A stretch of DNA of 64,000 nucleotides from Streptomyces sp. Y2F8-2. GTDB taxonomy: Bacteria; Actinomycetota; Actinomycetes; Streptomycetales; Streptomycetaceae. The translations under genes were made by a program, and so were the position numbers. This document shows positions 24,955 to 33,266 of this stretch, one piece after another. The stretch is from contig NZ_BNGS01000016.1 of NCBI RefSeq assembly GCF_014905555.1, positions 47,282 to 111,281 of the forward strand, written 5' to 3'. Every line of letters begins with the position of its first letter. Within the stretch, counting starts at the first letter, position 1. The notes under the pieces were generated by a model. The model was given only the letters and a program-made list of their open reading frames with translations, was not told the origin of the DNA and did not search any database.

Positions 24955-25638
24955 TCAGCCCAGGTTCGGGATCGTCCAGTCGATCGGCTCGTGTCCCTGC
25001 CGGGCCACCGCCTCGTTGATCTGGGTGAACGGACGGGAGCCGAAGAACTTCTTCGCCGACAGCGGCGAGGGGTGCGCGCCCTTGACCACCGCATGCCGCG
25101 TCTCGTCGATCAGCGGCAGCTTCTTCTGCGCGTAGTTGCCCCACAGCACGAACACCGCCGGGTCCGGCCGCCCGGCCACGGCACGGATCACCGCGTCGGT
25201 GAACTTCTCCCAGCCCCTGCCCTTGTGCGAGTTCGCCTCGCCGCCGCGCACCGTCAGCACCGCGTTCAGCAGCAGCACGCCCTGCTGGGCCCACGGCATC
25301 AGATAGCCGTTGTCCGGGATCGGCGTGCCCAGCTCCTCGTGCATCTCCTTGTAGATGTTGCGCAGCGAGGGCGGGATCTTGACACCGGGCCGGACGGAGA
25401 AGCACAGGCCGTGCCCCTGGCCCTCGCCGTGGTACGGGTCCTGGCCGAGGACGAGCACCTTCACCTTCTCGTACGGCGTGGCGTCGAGCGCGGCGAAGAC
25501 CTCCTCGCGCGGAGGGTAGACGGGACCCTTGGCACGCTCGTCCTCGACGAACTCCACGAGCTCCTTGAAGTAGGGCTGCTGCAGTTCGTCGCCCAGAACG
25601 CCCCGCCAGGACTCCGGCAGCATGGCGATGTCGGTCAC
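24955..25638 (-). CDS. ung: uracil-DNA glycosylase, family 1
   Basis: A 227-residue full-length enzyme that removes uracil from DNA, starting base-excision repair. The water-activating motif GQDPYHGEGQ (65-74, Asp67) and the DNA-intercalation motif HPSPLS (189-194, His189) are intact, as are LLLNAVLTV and VFVLWGNYAQKK. The N-terminal LPESWRGVLGDELQQPYF is typical. It is a single gene; 91 bases separate it from the downstream stop of the peptide-binding lipoprotein gene. Confidence 0.95.
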   Translation of the reverse strand: MTDIAMLPESWRGVLGDELQQPYFKELVEFVEDERAKGPVYPPREEVFAALDATPYEKVKVLVLGQDPYHGEGQGHGLCFSVRPGVKIPPSLRNIYKEMHEELGTPIPDNGYLMPWAQQGVLLLNAVLTVRGGEANSHKGRGWEKFTDAVIRAVAGRPDPAVFVLWGNYAQKKLPLIDETRHAVVKGAHPSPLSAKKFFGSRPFTQINEAVARQGHEPIDWTIPNLG

Positions 25639-25729
25639 GTCAACTTCCTCCGATGTGCGGTCACTTCCAGGTACGGAACCTACAGGCGACCACTGACAGC
25701 CGGCGTGCGGCCCCCGCCCCGGGGCCGCG

Positions 25730-27313
25730 TTACCAGCTGGTTTTCCGGTACAGCTCCCACATCATCATGATCGTCGACGGGTCCAGCGCCCGCTCCCCGC
25801 CGGAGATGTCCTCGCTCGCCGCCAGGAACTGCTTGCCCTGCCACAGCGGCAGCAGCCGGGCGTCGTTCACCAGGATCTGCTGGGCCTGCTGGAACTCCTT
25901 GACCACGTTGGCGCGGTCGCTCTCGCGCCGCGACTGCGGCAGCAGCACCTTGCTGATCTCCGGCGACGGATAGGGCGTGCCCAGCGCGTTCTGCTCGCCG
26001 ACGAACGGCGCGATGTAGTTGTCGGGGTCCGGGAAGTCGGGGAACCACCCCCGGCCGAACACCGGGTACTCGCCCTTCTGGTACCCGTCCACATACGTCT
26101 TCCAGGGGCGGCTCTTGAGGGTGACCTGGAACAGGCCGGAATTCTCGAGCTGCTGCTTGAGCGCCTGGAACTCCGGGCCCGTCTCGGAGCCGTACCGGTC
26201 GGTGGTGTACCACAGGGTCAGCGGGACCCGCTGGGTGATGCCCGCCGCGGTGAGGATCTTGCGGGCCTTGGCGGTGCTGGGGTCCCCGTAGTCGTCGAAG
26301 AAGGGCGTGGTGTGCCCGGTCAGTCCGGCCGGGACCATGGAGTAGAGGGGTTCGACGGTGTCCTTGTAGACGTTGTGGGCGATCGCGGCCCGGTCCACCA
26401 CCTGGGCGACGGCCTTGCGGACGGCGAGCTTGCCGGCCCAGGGGTCCTTCGGGTTGAACACCAGGTAGCTGATCTCGATGCCGGGGTTCTCGACGAGCTG
26501 GATGCCGCCCGAGGACTCGTGGCGCTGGAGGGTCACGATGTCGGAGGAGGCGAGCCCCCGGTAGGTGATGTCGATCTTGTGGTTCTTGAGGGCGTCGACC
26601 ATGCCGGCGGAGTCCTGGAAGTACCGGATGGTGACGGCGTCGTTCTTGCGGTCGGCGTAGCCCTCGTAGCGGCCGTTCCGGGCGAGCCGGGCCTCCTTGC
26701 CCTCCTCGTAGGACCGCAGCGTGTACGGCCCCGACCCGGTGATCCCGCCGTCCTCGCGCACCCGCGTGGCGGGGTAGTCGGCCGGGTCGACGATCGACAT
26801 GGCCGGGGTCGCGAGGACGAACGGGAAGGTGGCGTCCGGTTCATTCAGGTGGAAGACGACCTCACGCTCGCCTCGCACCTCGACCCGCTCGAGGCTGCCG
26901 AGCAGGCCCGCCGGGCCGCCGGACACATTGATCCGCTTGATCCGGTCGATCGAGTACTTCACGGATTGGGCGTCGAGCTTGTCCCCGTTGGAGAACGTCA
27001 GCCCCTTGCGCAGCACGCAGCGGTAGACCAGGTTCGTCCGGTCGGTGAACCCGCAGCTCTCGGCGGCGTCGGGTCCCGGCAGAACGGCGCCGTCGGGGTA
27101 GTTCAGCAGGGTCTGGTAGACGTTGCGGAACAGCTCCCAGGAGCTGTCCCAGGACGCGGCGGGATCGAGGGTGCTCGGCGCGCTGGTGGTGCCCACGACG
27201 ATCGGCCCCTTGTCGTCGGAGGACTGCGAGGAGAACGCACCGCAGCCGGCCACCAGGGACAGGGACGTGATCGCCGCCAGCCGACGCAGACGGTTCCGGT
27301 TGAACACGCGCAC
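25730..27313 (-). CDS. ABC transporter substrate-binding lipoprotein, family 5 (peptide type)
   Basis: A 527-residue SBP_bac_5 protein. Signal peptide NRLRRLAAITSLSLVAGC ends with lipobox VAGC. The mature part has the family's features: VVGTTSAPSTLDPAASWDSSWELFRNVYQTLLNYP, VYRCVLRKGLTFSNGDKLDAQSVKYSIDRI, GSGPYTLRSYEEGKEARLARN, VFNPKDPWAGKLAVRKAVAQVVDR, and FPDFPDPDNYIAPFVG. It binds oligopeptides, nickel or similar ligands outside the cell. No permease or ATPase genes lie next to it, so it is an orphan binding protein here and must use an unlinked transporter or serve as a sensor. Confidence 0.9.
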   Translation of the reverse strand: MRVFNRNRLRRLAAITSLSLVAGCGAFSSQSSDDKGPIVVGTTSAPSTLDPAASWDSSWELFRNVYQTLLNYPDGAVLPGPDAAESCGFTDRTNLVYRCVLRKGLTFSNGDKLDAQSVKYSIDRIKRINVSGGPAGLLGSLERVEVRGEREVVFHLNEPDATFPFVLATPAMSIVDPADYPATRVREDGGITGSGPYTLRSYEEGKEARLARNGRYEGYADRKNDAVTIRYFQDSAGMVDALKNHKIDITYRGLASSDIVTLQRHESSGGIQLVENPGIEISYLVFNPKDPWAGKLAVRKAVAQVVDRAAIAHNVYKDTVEPLYSMVPAGLTGHTTPFFDDYGDPSTAKARKILTAAGITQRVPLTLWYTTDRYGSETGPEFQALKQQLENSGLFQVTLKSRPWKTYVDGYQKGEYPVFGRGWFPDFPDPDNYIAPFVGEQNALGTPYPSPEISKVLLPQSRRESDRANVVKEFQQAQQILVNDARLLPLWQGKQFLAASEDISGGERALDPSTIMMMWELYRKTSW

Positions 27314-27452
27314 ACTCCTCGATCTGCCGTACCAGGGGTCGGCGGCAGACCATACCGCAGCACCCCGCCGACCGGACCGGTTCGGCGACGGCTGTGACCA
27401 GGGCGTTTTATGACGACGTTGTCATCGCTCCGGATGCCTCCCGTATATCGAC

Positions 27453-27483
27453 ACGGGCGCCCCTTATGTCAAGGGACGCCCGT
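27453..27483 (-). terminator. hairpin terminator after the FabG-like pair
   Basis: ACGGGCGCCCCTT (27453-27465) and AAGGGACGCCCGT (27471-27483) form a 13-base stem with a single mismatch and a 5-base loop, 30 bases downstream of the reductase stop on the minus strand. No U-run follows, as is usual in Streptomyces terminators. Confidence 0.75.
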
Positions 27484-27513
27484 ATCGCCGGCCCATGTCG
27501 AGGGCCGGTTCCG

Positions 27514-28272
27514 TCAGACCGCGGCGTTCAGATAGTGACCACCGTCGAGGACGAGCGTCTGGCCGGTGATCCAGTCGGACTGGTCCGAGGTCAGGAACGC
27601 GGCGGCGCCGCCGATGTCGGAGGGCACGCCGAGCCGGCCCAGGGGGTAGGACGCGGCGGCCTCCTCCTCGCGGCCCTCGTACAGGGCCTGCGCGAACTTG
27701 GTCTTCACCACGGCCGGCGCGATGGTGTTGACCCGCACCCTGGGTGCGAACTCGTGCGCGAGCTGCAGGGTCAGGTTGATCATCGCGGCCTTGCTGATGC
27801 CGTACGCGCCGATGAACGGCGAGGCGTTCAGACCCGCCACGGACGCTATGTTGACGATGGCGCCGCCGTTGTCCTTCTGCCAGGCGTGCCAGGTCTTCTG
27901 GGAGAAGCCGAGCGCGGAGACGACGTTGGTCTCGTACACCTTGCGGGCCACGTTCAGGTCGAGGTCGGCGATGGGGCCGAACACCGGGTTGGTCCCGGCG
28001 TTGTTGACCAGGAAGTCGACCCGGCCGAAGGCCTCCATGGTGCGTTCCACGGCGATGGCCTGGTGGTCCTCGTCGTGCGCCTTGCCGGCGACGGCGATGA
28101 CGCGGTCGGCGCCGAGCTTCTCGGCGGCCTCCTTCAGGGCCTCCTCGGTGCGTCCGGTGATGCAGACGCGGTCGCCGCGGGCGACGAACGCCTCGGCGAT
28201 GCCGTAGCCGATGCCGCGGCTGGCGCCCGTGATGAGGGCGACCTTGCCGGAGAGTGCGGGCAGTTCAGTCAT
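27514..28272 (-). CDS. SDR-family oxidoreductase, FabG paralogue
   Basis: A 252-residue classical SDR. TGASRGIGYGIAEAFVARGD (about 15-34) binds NADP(H); NNAG (about 90-93), VNIASVAG with the catalytic Ser and Y-GISK (AYGISKAAM) complete the active site. The end VLDGGHYLNAAV is a typical C-terminus. It lies 17 bases downstream of the other FabG-like gene, so both come from one transcript closed by the hairpin at 27453. Two divergent reductases in tandem suggest either a heteromeric 3-oxoacyl reductase or separate substrates; a fatty-acid role is inferred from family only. Confidence 0.88.
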   Translation of the reverse strand: MTELPALSGKVALITGASRGIGYGIAEAFVARGDRVCITGRTEEALKEAAEKLGADRVIAVAGKAHDEDHQAIAVERTMEAFGRVDFLVNNAGTNPVFGPIADLDLNVARKVYETNVVSALGFSQKTWHAWQKDNGGAIVNIASVAGLNASPFIGAYGISKAAMINLTLQLAHEFAPRVRVNTIAPAVVKTKFAQALYEGREEEAAASYPLGRLGVPSDIGGAAAFLTSDQSDWITGQTLVLDGGHYLNAAV

Positions 28273-28289
28273 GTGTGTGTCCCCCGGCC

Positions 28290-29051
28290 CTAGTCGAGCG
28301 GTCCGCCGGCGACGTACAGCACCTGGCCGGAGACGAATCCGGCGGCCTCGCCCGTGAAGAAGGCGATCGCGTTGGCGATGTCCTCGGGCTCGCCCACGCG
28401 GGCCACGGGGATCTGGGTGGCGGCCGCCGCCTTGAAGTCCTCGAAGCCCATGCCGACGCGGTCGGCGGTGGCCTTGGTCATCTCGGTGGCGATGAAGCCC
28501 GGAGCGACGGCGTTGGCGGTGATGCCGAACTTGCCGAGCTCCTTGGCCAGGGTCTTGGTGAAGCCCTGCAGACCTGCCTTGGCGGCGGAGTAGTTGACCT
28601 GACCGCGGTTGCCGAGGGCGGAGGACGAGGAGAGGTTGACGATCCGGCCGAAGCCGGCGTCGACCATGTGCTTCTGGCAGGCCCGGGACATCAGGAAGGC
28701 GCCGCGCAGGTGGACGTTCATGACGGTGTCCCAGTCGGAGACGCTCATCTTGAACAGCAGGTTGTCGCGCAGCACGCCCGCGTTGTTGACGAGGATGGTC
28801 GGCGCGCCCAGCTCCTCGGCGATCCGCGCGACGGCCGCCTCGACCTGGGACTCGTCCGAGACGTCGCAGCCGACGGCGATGGCCTTGCCACCGGCGGCGG
28901 TGATCTTCTCGACGGTGTCCTTGCACGCGGCCTCGTCGAGATCGATCACCGCGACGGCACGGCCCTCGGCGGCCAGTCGTACGGCGGTGGCGGCGCCGAT
29001 GCCGCGCGCGGCGCCGGTGACGACGGCGACCCGCTGATCGGTGGTGGACAT
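28290..29051 (-). CDS. fabG: 3-oxoacyl-ACP reductase, FabG type
   Basis: A 253-residue NADPH-dependent reductase. TGAARGIGAATAVRLAAEGRAVAVIDLDE is the cofactor site (Asp after the second strand hints at some NADH use), with NNAGVLRDNLLFKMS, NLSSSSALGNRGQVNYSAAKAG (Ser, Tyr, Lys) and FIATEMT. NNAGVxRDNLLFKM and GNxGQxNYSAAKAG are the FabG signatures, closer to the ACP reductases than most SDRs. First gene of a two-gene operon. The primary fabG of Streptomyces fatty-acid synthesis sits elsewhere, so this is a paralogue. Confidence 0.88.
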   Translation of the reverse strand: MSTTDQRVAVVTGAARGIGAATAVRLAAEGRAVAVIDLDEAACKDTVEKITAAGGKAIAVGCDVSDESQVEAAVARIAEELGAPTILVNNAGVLRDNLLFKMSVSDWDTVMNVHLRGAFLMSRACQKHMVDAGFGRIVNLSSSSALGNRGQVNYSAAKAGLQGFTKTLAKELGKFGITANAVAPGFIATEMTKATADRVGMGFEDFKAAAATQIPVARVGEPEDIANAIAFFTGEAAGFVSGQVLYVAGGPLD

Positions 29052-29221
29052 TGATGGTTCTCCTCGCCCTTGGAAAGCCTGGACACCTTCGGAACGTCTG
29101 CTGAAGAGCGTCTGCGGCTCACGGTACGCCCTCAGTGAGCGACCGCTTAGTACCTTCAGCAGACGTGACGCTAGAAGCCCTGGCACCCGGTGTCAACGGC
29201 ACACCCGGCGCGTGTGATCCA

Positions 29222-29605
29222 TTACCTCACCAGGAGGCCCAGCAACCGCTCCGCCTCGGCCGCCGGGTCGGCGGTCAGTCCGGTGTGCACGGGCCCGGGC
29301 TGCACGACCGTGGAACGGGGCGCGATCAGCCAGCGGAAGCGCCGCCCGGCGTCGTCGTGCGCCGCCTGCCCGGCCGCGGCGCCGCCCGCGCACACACCCT
29401 CGACGGCACTGAGTGCGGCCCGCACGCCCGCCACGTCCGCGTCCGGGTCGAGTGCCAGCAGTTTCCGCTCGTCGAGGTGCGTACGGGCGGCGACGAACGA
29501 CTTGGCGCGGCAGTAGACCAGCACGCCCGCGTTGATGCACTCGCCGCGCTCGACCCGCGGTACGACCCGCAGCAGCGCGTACTCGAAGACGTCCCGCTCG
29601 CTCAC
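29222..29605 (-). CDS. DUF3037 family protein, coupled to a HipA-like kinase
   Basis: A 127-residue protein of the DUF3037 family (begins VSERDVFEYALLRVVPRVERGECINAGVLVYC). Conserved segments are FVAARTHLDERKLLALDPDADV and RFRWLIAPRSTVVQPGPVHTGLT. The start GTG overlaps the stop of the HipA-like gene (GTGA, 29602-29605), so the two are made in step. In many genomes DUF3037 genes follow HipA-like kinase genes; the function of the pair is not known to me. A role as partner or substrate of the kinase is inference. Confidence 0.82.
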   Translation of the reverse strand: MSERDVFEYALLRVVPRVERGECINAGVLVYCRAKSFVAARTHLDERKLLALDPDADVAGVRAALSAVEGVCAGGAAAGQAAHDDAGRRFRWLIAPRSTVVQPGPVHTGLTADPAAEAERLLGLLVR

Positions 29606-30375
29606 TTGTCCCCCTGACGGGTCTGAAGGCCCTGGATGCGTTCGTGGATGACGGCGGCGCGGGCGAGCAGCGGCCGTGCGTAGGCCCGCCGCACCTCCTC
29701 CGGGGTGTCGAAGCCGGGCTCGCCGGTCAGCCACTCGTCCGGGACATGGGCGGTCACCTCGGCCAGCAGTTCCTCGGTGACGAGGGGCGCGAGGTCGGCG
29801 GCGGCACCCGTGACGTCCGGCGCGAAGGGGGCGAGCGCGTGGTCGGAGGCATCGTAGGGGCGCGCGGCGGAGGTCTCGGCGCCGGGCCAGTTGTGGTGCC
29901 AGATCATGGTCGCGCCGTGGTCGATGAGCCACAGGTCGCCCTGCCACATCAGCAGGTTGGGGTTGCGCCAGGAGCGGTCCACGTTGCCCACCAGCGCGTC
30001 GAACCAGACGATCCTCCCGGCCTCCTTCGGCTCGACCCCGAACGCGAGCGGGTCGAAGCCGATCGCACCGCTCAGGAAGTCCATGCCGAGATTGAGTCCG
30101 CCGCTCGCCTTCAGCAGCTCCTGCACCTCCTGGTCGGGCTCACCCAGACCCAGCACCGGGTCGAGGCCGAGGGTCACCAGGCCGGGTACCCGCAGGCCGA
30201 GCCGGCGGGCGAGTTCGCCGCAGACGACCTCGGCGACGAGCGTCTTTCGGCCCTGCCCGGCGCCGCTGAACTTCATGACGTAGGTTCCGAGATCATCGGC
30301 CTCGACGAGCCCCGGCAGCGAACCGCCCTCACGCAGAGGCGTGATGTAGCGGGTCACTGTCAGTTCTGTAAGCAT
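29602..30375 (-). CDS. HipA-like kinase
   Basis: A 257-residue protein kinase-like domain. VMKFSGAGQGRKTLVAEVVCGELARRLGL (about 33-61) holds the ATP-binding Lys and helix Glu. FDALVGNVDRSWRNPNLLMW gives the catalytic Asp and Asn (GN-x-D...N), and LWLIDHGATMIWHHNW the metal-binding Asp in DHG. It lacks HipA's N-terminal subdomain and has no HipB-like DNA-binding partner; instead a DUF3037 gene is translationally coupled downstream. So it is not a typical HipAB toxin-antitoxin module. Whether it phosphorylates a protein or a small molecule is unknown. Confidence 0.82.
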   Translation of the reverse strand: MLTELTVTRYITPLREGGSLPGLVEADDLGTYVMKFSGAGQGRKTLVAEVVCGELARRLGLRVPGLVTLGLDPVLGLGEPDQEVQELLKASGGLNLGMDFLSGAIGFDPLAFGVEPKEAGRIVWFDALVGNVDRSWRNPNLLMWQGDLWLIDHGATMIWHHNWPGAETSAARPYDASDHALAPFAPDVTGAAADLAPLVTEELLAEVTAHVPDEWLTGEPGFDTPEEVRRAYARPLLARAAVIHERIQGLQTRQGDK

Positions 30376-30418
30376 TTCCCCAGGCTATCGGGTCCAATGG
30401 ACTGTTGATCACGGTCCG

Positions 30419-32260
30419 TTACGAAGACGCGTTGTGCCGACGCCGTGCAGTCTCCCGCGGTTCGGCCGTCGCGGCCGGCCGGCCCGGGGCAGGGTTGTCG
30501 TACGCGGCACGAGGGCCGCCGCGCATCGCCGAGGCGAGGGCCGAGACCAGGGCCATGCCCGCCGCGACGCTGAAGACGATGGTCAGCCCGTGGTGGAACG
30601 GCCCGGAGACGAGCTGCGGGAAGAAGGTGTGGCCGGTCAGGATGGCGCGCTGGGCCGCGGAGAGGTGGGCGAGGGTGCCGCCCGAGGAGAGCAGGTGCTC
30701 GACGGGGTTGTTGCCGAGGAAAGTGGCGAACAGCGTGCTCACCGGTGGCAGCGATGCCGCGTGCGCTGCCGCGTCGGTGGGCACGCCGTGTGCCGTCAGT
30801 CCGCTCCTGAGCGCTGCGGGCAGCGATGAGGCCAGGCCGGAGATCATCAGGGAGAAGAACACGCCGATGGACAGGGCGGTCCCCGAGTTCTGGAAGGTGG
30901 AGCGCATGCCCGAGGCGACGCCCCGGTACTCCGGCGGCACGCTGCCCATGATCGAGGACGTGTTCGGCGAGGAGAACATGCCCTGGCCCAGTCCGTTGAG
31001 CAGCAGCAGTGCCGCGAACAGCCCGTAGTCGAAGTCGACCGGCAGGGTGAGCAGTCCGAGGAAGGAGCCCGCGACGACGACCAGGCCGACCGTGGAGAAC
31101 ACGCGGGCGCCGAACTTGTCCGAGAGATAACCGGATACGGGGCCCGCGATCAGGAAGCCCAGCGTCAGCGGCAGCATGAAGATGCCCGCCCACAGCGGGG
31201 TGTCCTCGAACGCGTAGCCGTGCAGGGGCAGCCATATGCCCTGCAACCAGATGATGAGCATGAACTGCAGCCCACCGCGCGCGATCGCGGTCAACAGCGC
31301 GGCCAGGTTGCCCGCGGCGAAAGCCCGCACCTTGAACAGGGCCAGATGGAACATGGGCTCGGCGACCCGCGTCTCGACATAGCAGAAGAGCAGCAGCAGG
31401 ACCCCGCCGCCGATCAGCCCGGCCAGCACCCACGGGTTGCCCCAGCCGGTGGCGCTGGAGCCGTAGGGCTGGATGCCGTACGTGATGCCGGCGAGCAGGA
31501 TCCCGGCGCCGCCCGCGAACGTGATGTTGCCCAGCCAGTCGATGCGCCCGCGGCGGCCCGTCGCGGTCTCGCGCAGGCTCAGGTACGACCAGACCGTGCC
31601 GGCCACGCTGACCGGCACGCTCACCCAGAACACCGCACGCCAGTCGACGGCGGCGAGCAGACCGCCGGCGAGAAGCCCGAGGAACTGGCCGGCGAGCGCG
31701 GTGATCTGGTTGATCCCGAGGGCCGTTCCCCGCTGCCGGGCGGGAAAGGCGTCGGTGAGGATGGCGGCCGAGTTCGCGGTGAGCATGGAACCGCCGAACG
31801 CCTGCACGATGCGCCACAGGATCAGCCACAGAGCACCGGCCCCGGCCCGGAACGGATCGAGGGACAGCGCGATCGACGCGCAGGCGAAGACCAGGAAGCC
31901 GAGGTTGTAGATCCTGACGCGGCCGTACATGTCGCCGAGCCGGCCGAGGACGACGACGAGTACCGCGGACACCAGCAGATAGCCCAGGATCATCCAGAGC
32001 AGATAGCCGATGTTGCCCGGCGCCAGCGGGTCGAGTCCGATCCCACGGAAGATGGCGGGCAGCGAGATGATCACGATGGAGGCGTCCATCGTCGCGATCA
32101 GCACACCGAGCGTGGTGTTGGACAGCGCGACCCACTTGTAGCCGGGTCCCACCGGGGCGTCCTTCCGGCGCGCGGACCGCAGGGCGCTCAGCCCGGACGC
32201 GCCGCGCCCTTGCGCTTGGTCCGCGTTCCGGTCTCGGCCTCGAGGGGCGCGCGCCATCAC
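30419..32260 (-). CDS. MFS drug-efflux transporter (EmrB/QacA type)
   Basis: A 613-residue transporter with about 14 membrane segments. Family signatures include LGVLIATMDASIVIISLPAIF at segment 1, LGRLGDMYGRVRIYNLGF (loop 2-3 motif A) and RIVQAFGGSMLTANSAAI. It should export drugs using the proton gradient. The start is GTG 32260 or ATG 32257; both overlap the stop of the MarR regulator gene, so regulator and pump are one operon, with the pump probably induced by the pump's own substrates. Confidence 0.9.
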   Translation of the reverse strand: MMARAPRGRDRNADQAQGRGASGLSALRSARRKDAPVGPGYKWVALSNTTLGVLIATMDASIVIISLPAIFRGIGLDPLAPGNIGYLLWMILGYLLVSAVLVVVLGRLGDMYGRVRIYNLGFLVFACASIALSLDPFRAGAGALWLILWRIVQAFGGSMLTANSAAILTDAFPARQRGTALGINQITALAGQFLGLLAGGLLAAVDWRAVFWVSVPVSVAGTVWSYLSLRETATGRRGRIDWLGNITFAGGAGILLAGITYGIQPYGSSATGWGNPWVLAGLIGGGVLLLLFCYVETRVAEPMFHLALFKVRAFAAGNLAALLTAIARGGLQFMLIIWLQGIWLPLHGYAFEDTPLWAGIFMLPLTLGFLIAGPVSGYLSDKFGARVFSTVGLVVVAGSFLGLLTLPVDFDYGLFAALLLLNGLGQGMFSSPNTSSIMGSVPPEYRGVASGMRSTFQNSGTALSIGVFFSLMISGLASSLPAALRSGLTAHGVPTDAAAHAASLPPVSTLFATFLGNNPVEHLLSSGGTLAHLSAAQRAILTGHTFFPQLVSGPFHHGLTIVFSVAAGMALVSALASAMRGGPRAAYDNPAPGRPAATAEPRETARRRHNASS

Positions 32261-32724
32261 AGTTCCTCCGCGAGTCGATCGAGGAGCGGGAGCGCCGATG
32301 CGAGCGTCGCGCGTTCCTCCGCGGTGAACTCGTCCAGGACGGCCGTCAGGCGCTGGACGGACTCGGAGCGCCGCTCCGCGAGCACGGCACGTCCCTCGTC
32401 GGTGACGGCCACGACGGCCCGCCGCCCGTCCTCCGCGTCCGGCGCGCGGCTGACGAGCCCGCGCTGTTCGAGGACGGCGAGCGTGCTCGCCATCGCCTGC
32501 GGACGTACGCGCTCCAGTTCAGCCAGGGATCCCGGGGAGTCGGGACCGTCGGCGGCGAGCCGCGCGAGCACCGACACACCGGAGAGCGTCACGTCCCCCA
32601 CGGCGTGCGCCTGCCGCAGTCGCCGGGTGATACGGCCGACGGCGAGCCGAAGGTCGGACGCCAGTCGGGCGGTGTCGCTCGGACCACGGGTGTGCTCGCG
32701 ACCTGCTTCTCCATCCACCTTCAT
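32257..32724 (-). CDS. MarR-family regulator of the adjacent efflux pump
   Basis: A 155-residue winged-helix protein: LRLAVGRITRRLRQAHAVGDVTLSGVSVLARLAADGPDSPGSLAELERVRPQAMASTLAVLEQRGLVSRAPDAEDGRRAVVAVTDEGRAVLAERR contains the helix-turn-helix and the wing with its DxRxxxV motif (DGRRAVV). It is the first gene of a coupled operon with the MFS pump and probably represses it. The start ATG 32724 is preferred over an earlier ATG at 32766 because a promoter and candidate operator lie between them, implying a leaderless transcript. Confidence 0.88.
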   Translation of the reverse strand: MKVDGEAGREHTRGPSDTARLASDLRLAVGRITRRLRQAHAVGDVTLSGVSVLARLAADGPDSPGSLAELERVRPQAMASTLAVLEQRGLVSRAPDAEDGRRAVVAVTDEGRAVLAERRSESVQRLTAVLDEFTAEERATLASALPLLDRLAEEL

Positions 32725-32729
32725 GGGTA

Positions 32730-32762
32730 CTAACACTAGGTTTAGCAGTTGCGCCTGATCAA
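32730..32762 (-). promoter_or_regulatory. promoter and likely MarR operator of the efflux operon
   Basis: On the minus strand TTGATC (32757-32762) and TAGTGT (32733-32738) with an 18-base spacer form a good promoter whose start would lie at the ATG (32724). The -10 is covered by the imperfect palindrome CTAACACTAGGTTTAG (32730-32745), a plausible MarR binding site for autorepression. Confidence 0.55.
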
Positions 32763-32787
32763 CCAATTGTTAGTAATGGTGAGTGGA

Positions 32788-32973
32788 TCAGCTCGTGGCC
32801 GATGCCGGTGCGGGGGTGCGCCGTGGCCTCAGGGACAGGACACGTTCGGCGTGATGTTCCTCGTGGAGGTCGATGCGCCGGGCGGCGAGCAGGTGGCGCA
32901 GGCTGATGATGCCCTCCACCCGGGGCCGCTCGCCCCGCGTGACGACGAGCAGACGGGTGACGTCGTGCCGGTG
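32788..32973 (-). pseudogene. remnant of a CBS-domain protein (C-terminal end only)
   Basis: The minus-strand frame ending at TGA 32788-32790 reads RHDVTRLLVVTRGERPRV, EGIISLRHLLAARRIDLHEE and HHAERVLSLRPRRT in succession, the last CBS half and C-terminal tail seen in Streptomyces CBS-containing proteins such as ClC-type chloride channels. Upstream of about 32970 the similarity stops abruptly and no start codon with a domain follows, so only about 60 residues survive. The opposite strand carries the tail of a second broken frame (32971-33078). It is most likely a deletion scar where two genes were cut and joined. Confidence 0.55.
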
Positions 32974-33078
32974 AGAGCACTGACCGCCGCCGCGGACGAC
33001 CTGGGACTGGACCTCATGGACGAAACCAGCCGCCTGGCCGGCGGCCTCGTCGACAACCCGCTCAACCCCGCCCCATAG
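32971..33078 (+). pseudogene. C-terminal fragment of an unidentified protein
   Basis: Plus-strand frame reading LTAAADDLGLDLMDETSRL then AGGLVDNPLNPAP and TAG 33076-33078. The composition is protein-like (acidic helix, high GC at third positions) but there is no upstream domain: to the left the DNA belongs to the CBS remnant of opposite orientation. It could be a very short gene starting at GTG 32971, but a truncated 3' end is more likely. The gap 33079-33266 holds an AGGCGT/ACGCCT hairpin (33147-33163) and presumably the Rieske-gene promoter. Confidence 0.35.
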
Positions 33079-33266
33079 AGGCAGTCCCGGCGCACGCGGG
33101 GGCGGCCGGAAGGGGTCGTCTGTCCATCTGACAGCGGAACGACAGGCGTGTTTTACGCCTAGCTCATCCCGAACAGGTCAGGATCTCGACGGGGTCTGAA
33201 CGGTCGGTGCCCGCAGACCGTACCTCCGTACAGATTTACAGAACGTCCGTGGAAGGGAACGTCAGC

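Noticed and set aside
29602..32260. HipA-like kinase as a HipAB toxin-antitoxin locus
   Set aside because: There is no HipB-like helix-turn-helix gene beside it; the MarR gene nearby belongs to the efflux pump.
33140..33266. Extracytoplasmic sigma-factor promoter upstream of the Rieske gene (GGAAC with downstream hexamer)
   Set aside because: GGAAC at about 33136 lacks a matching -10 at the required spacing.
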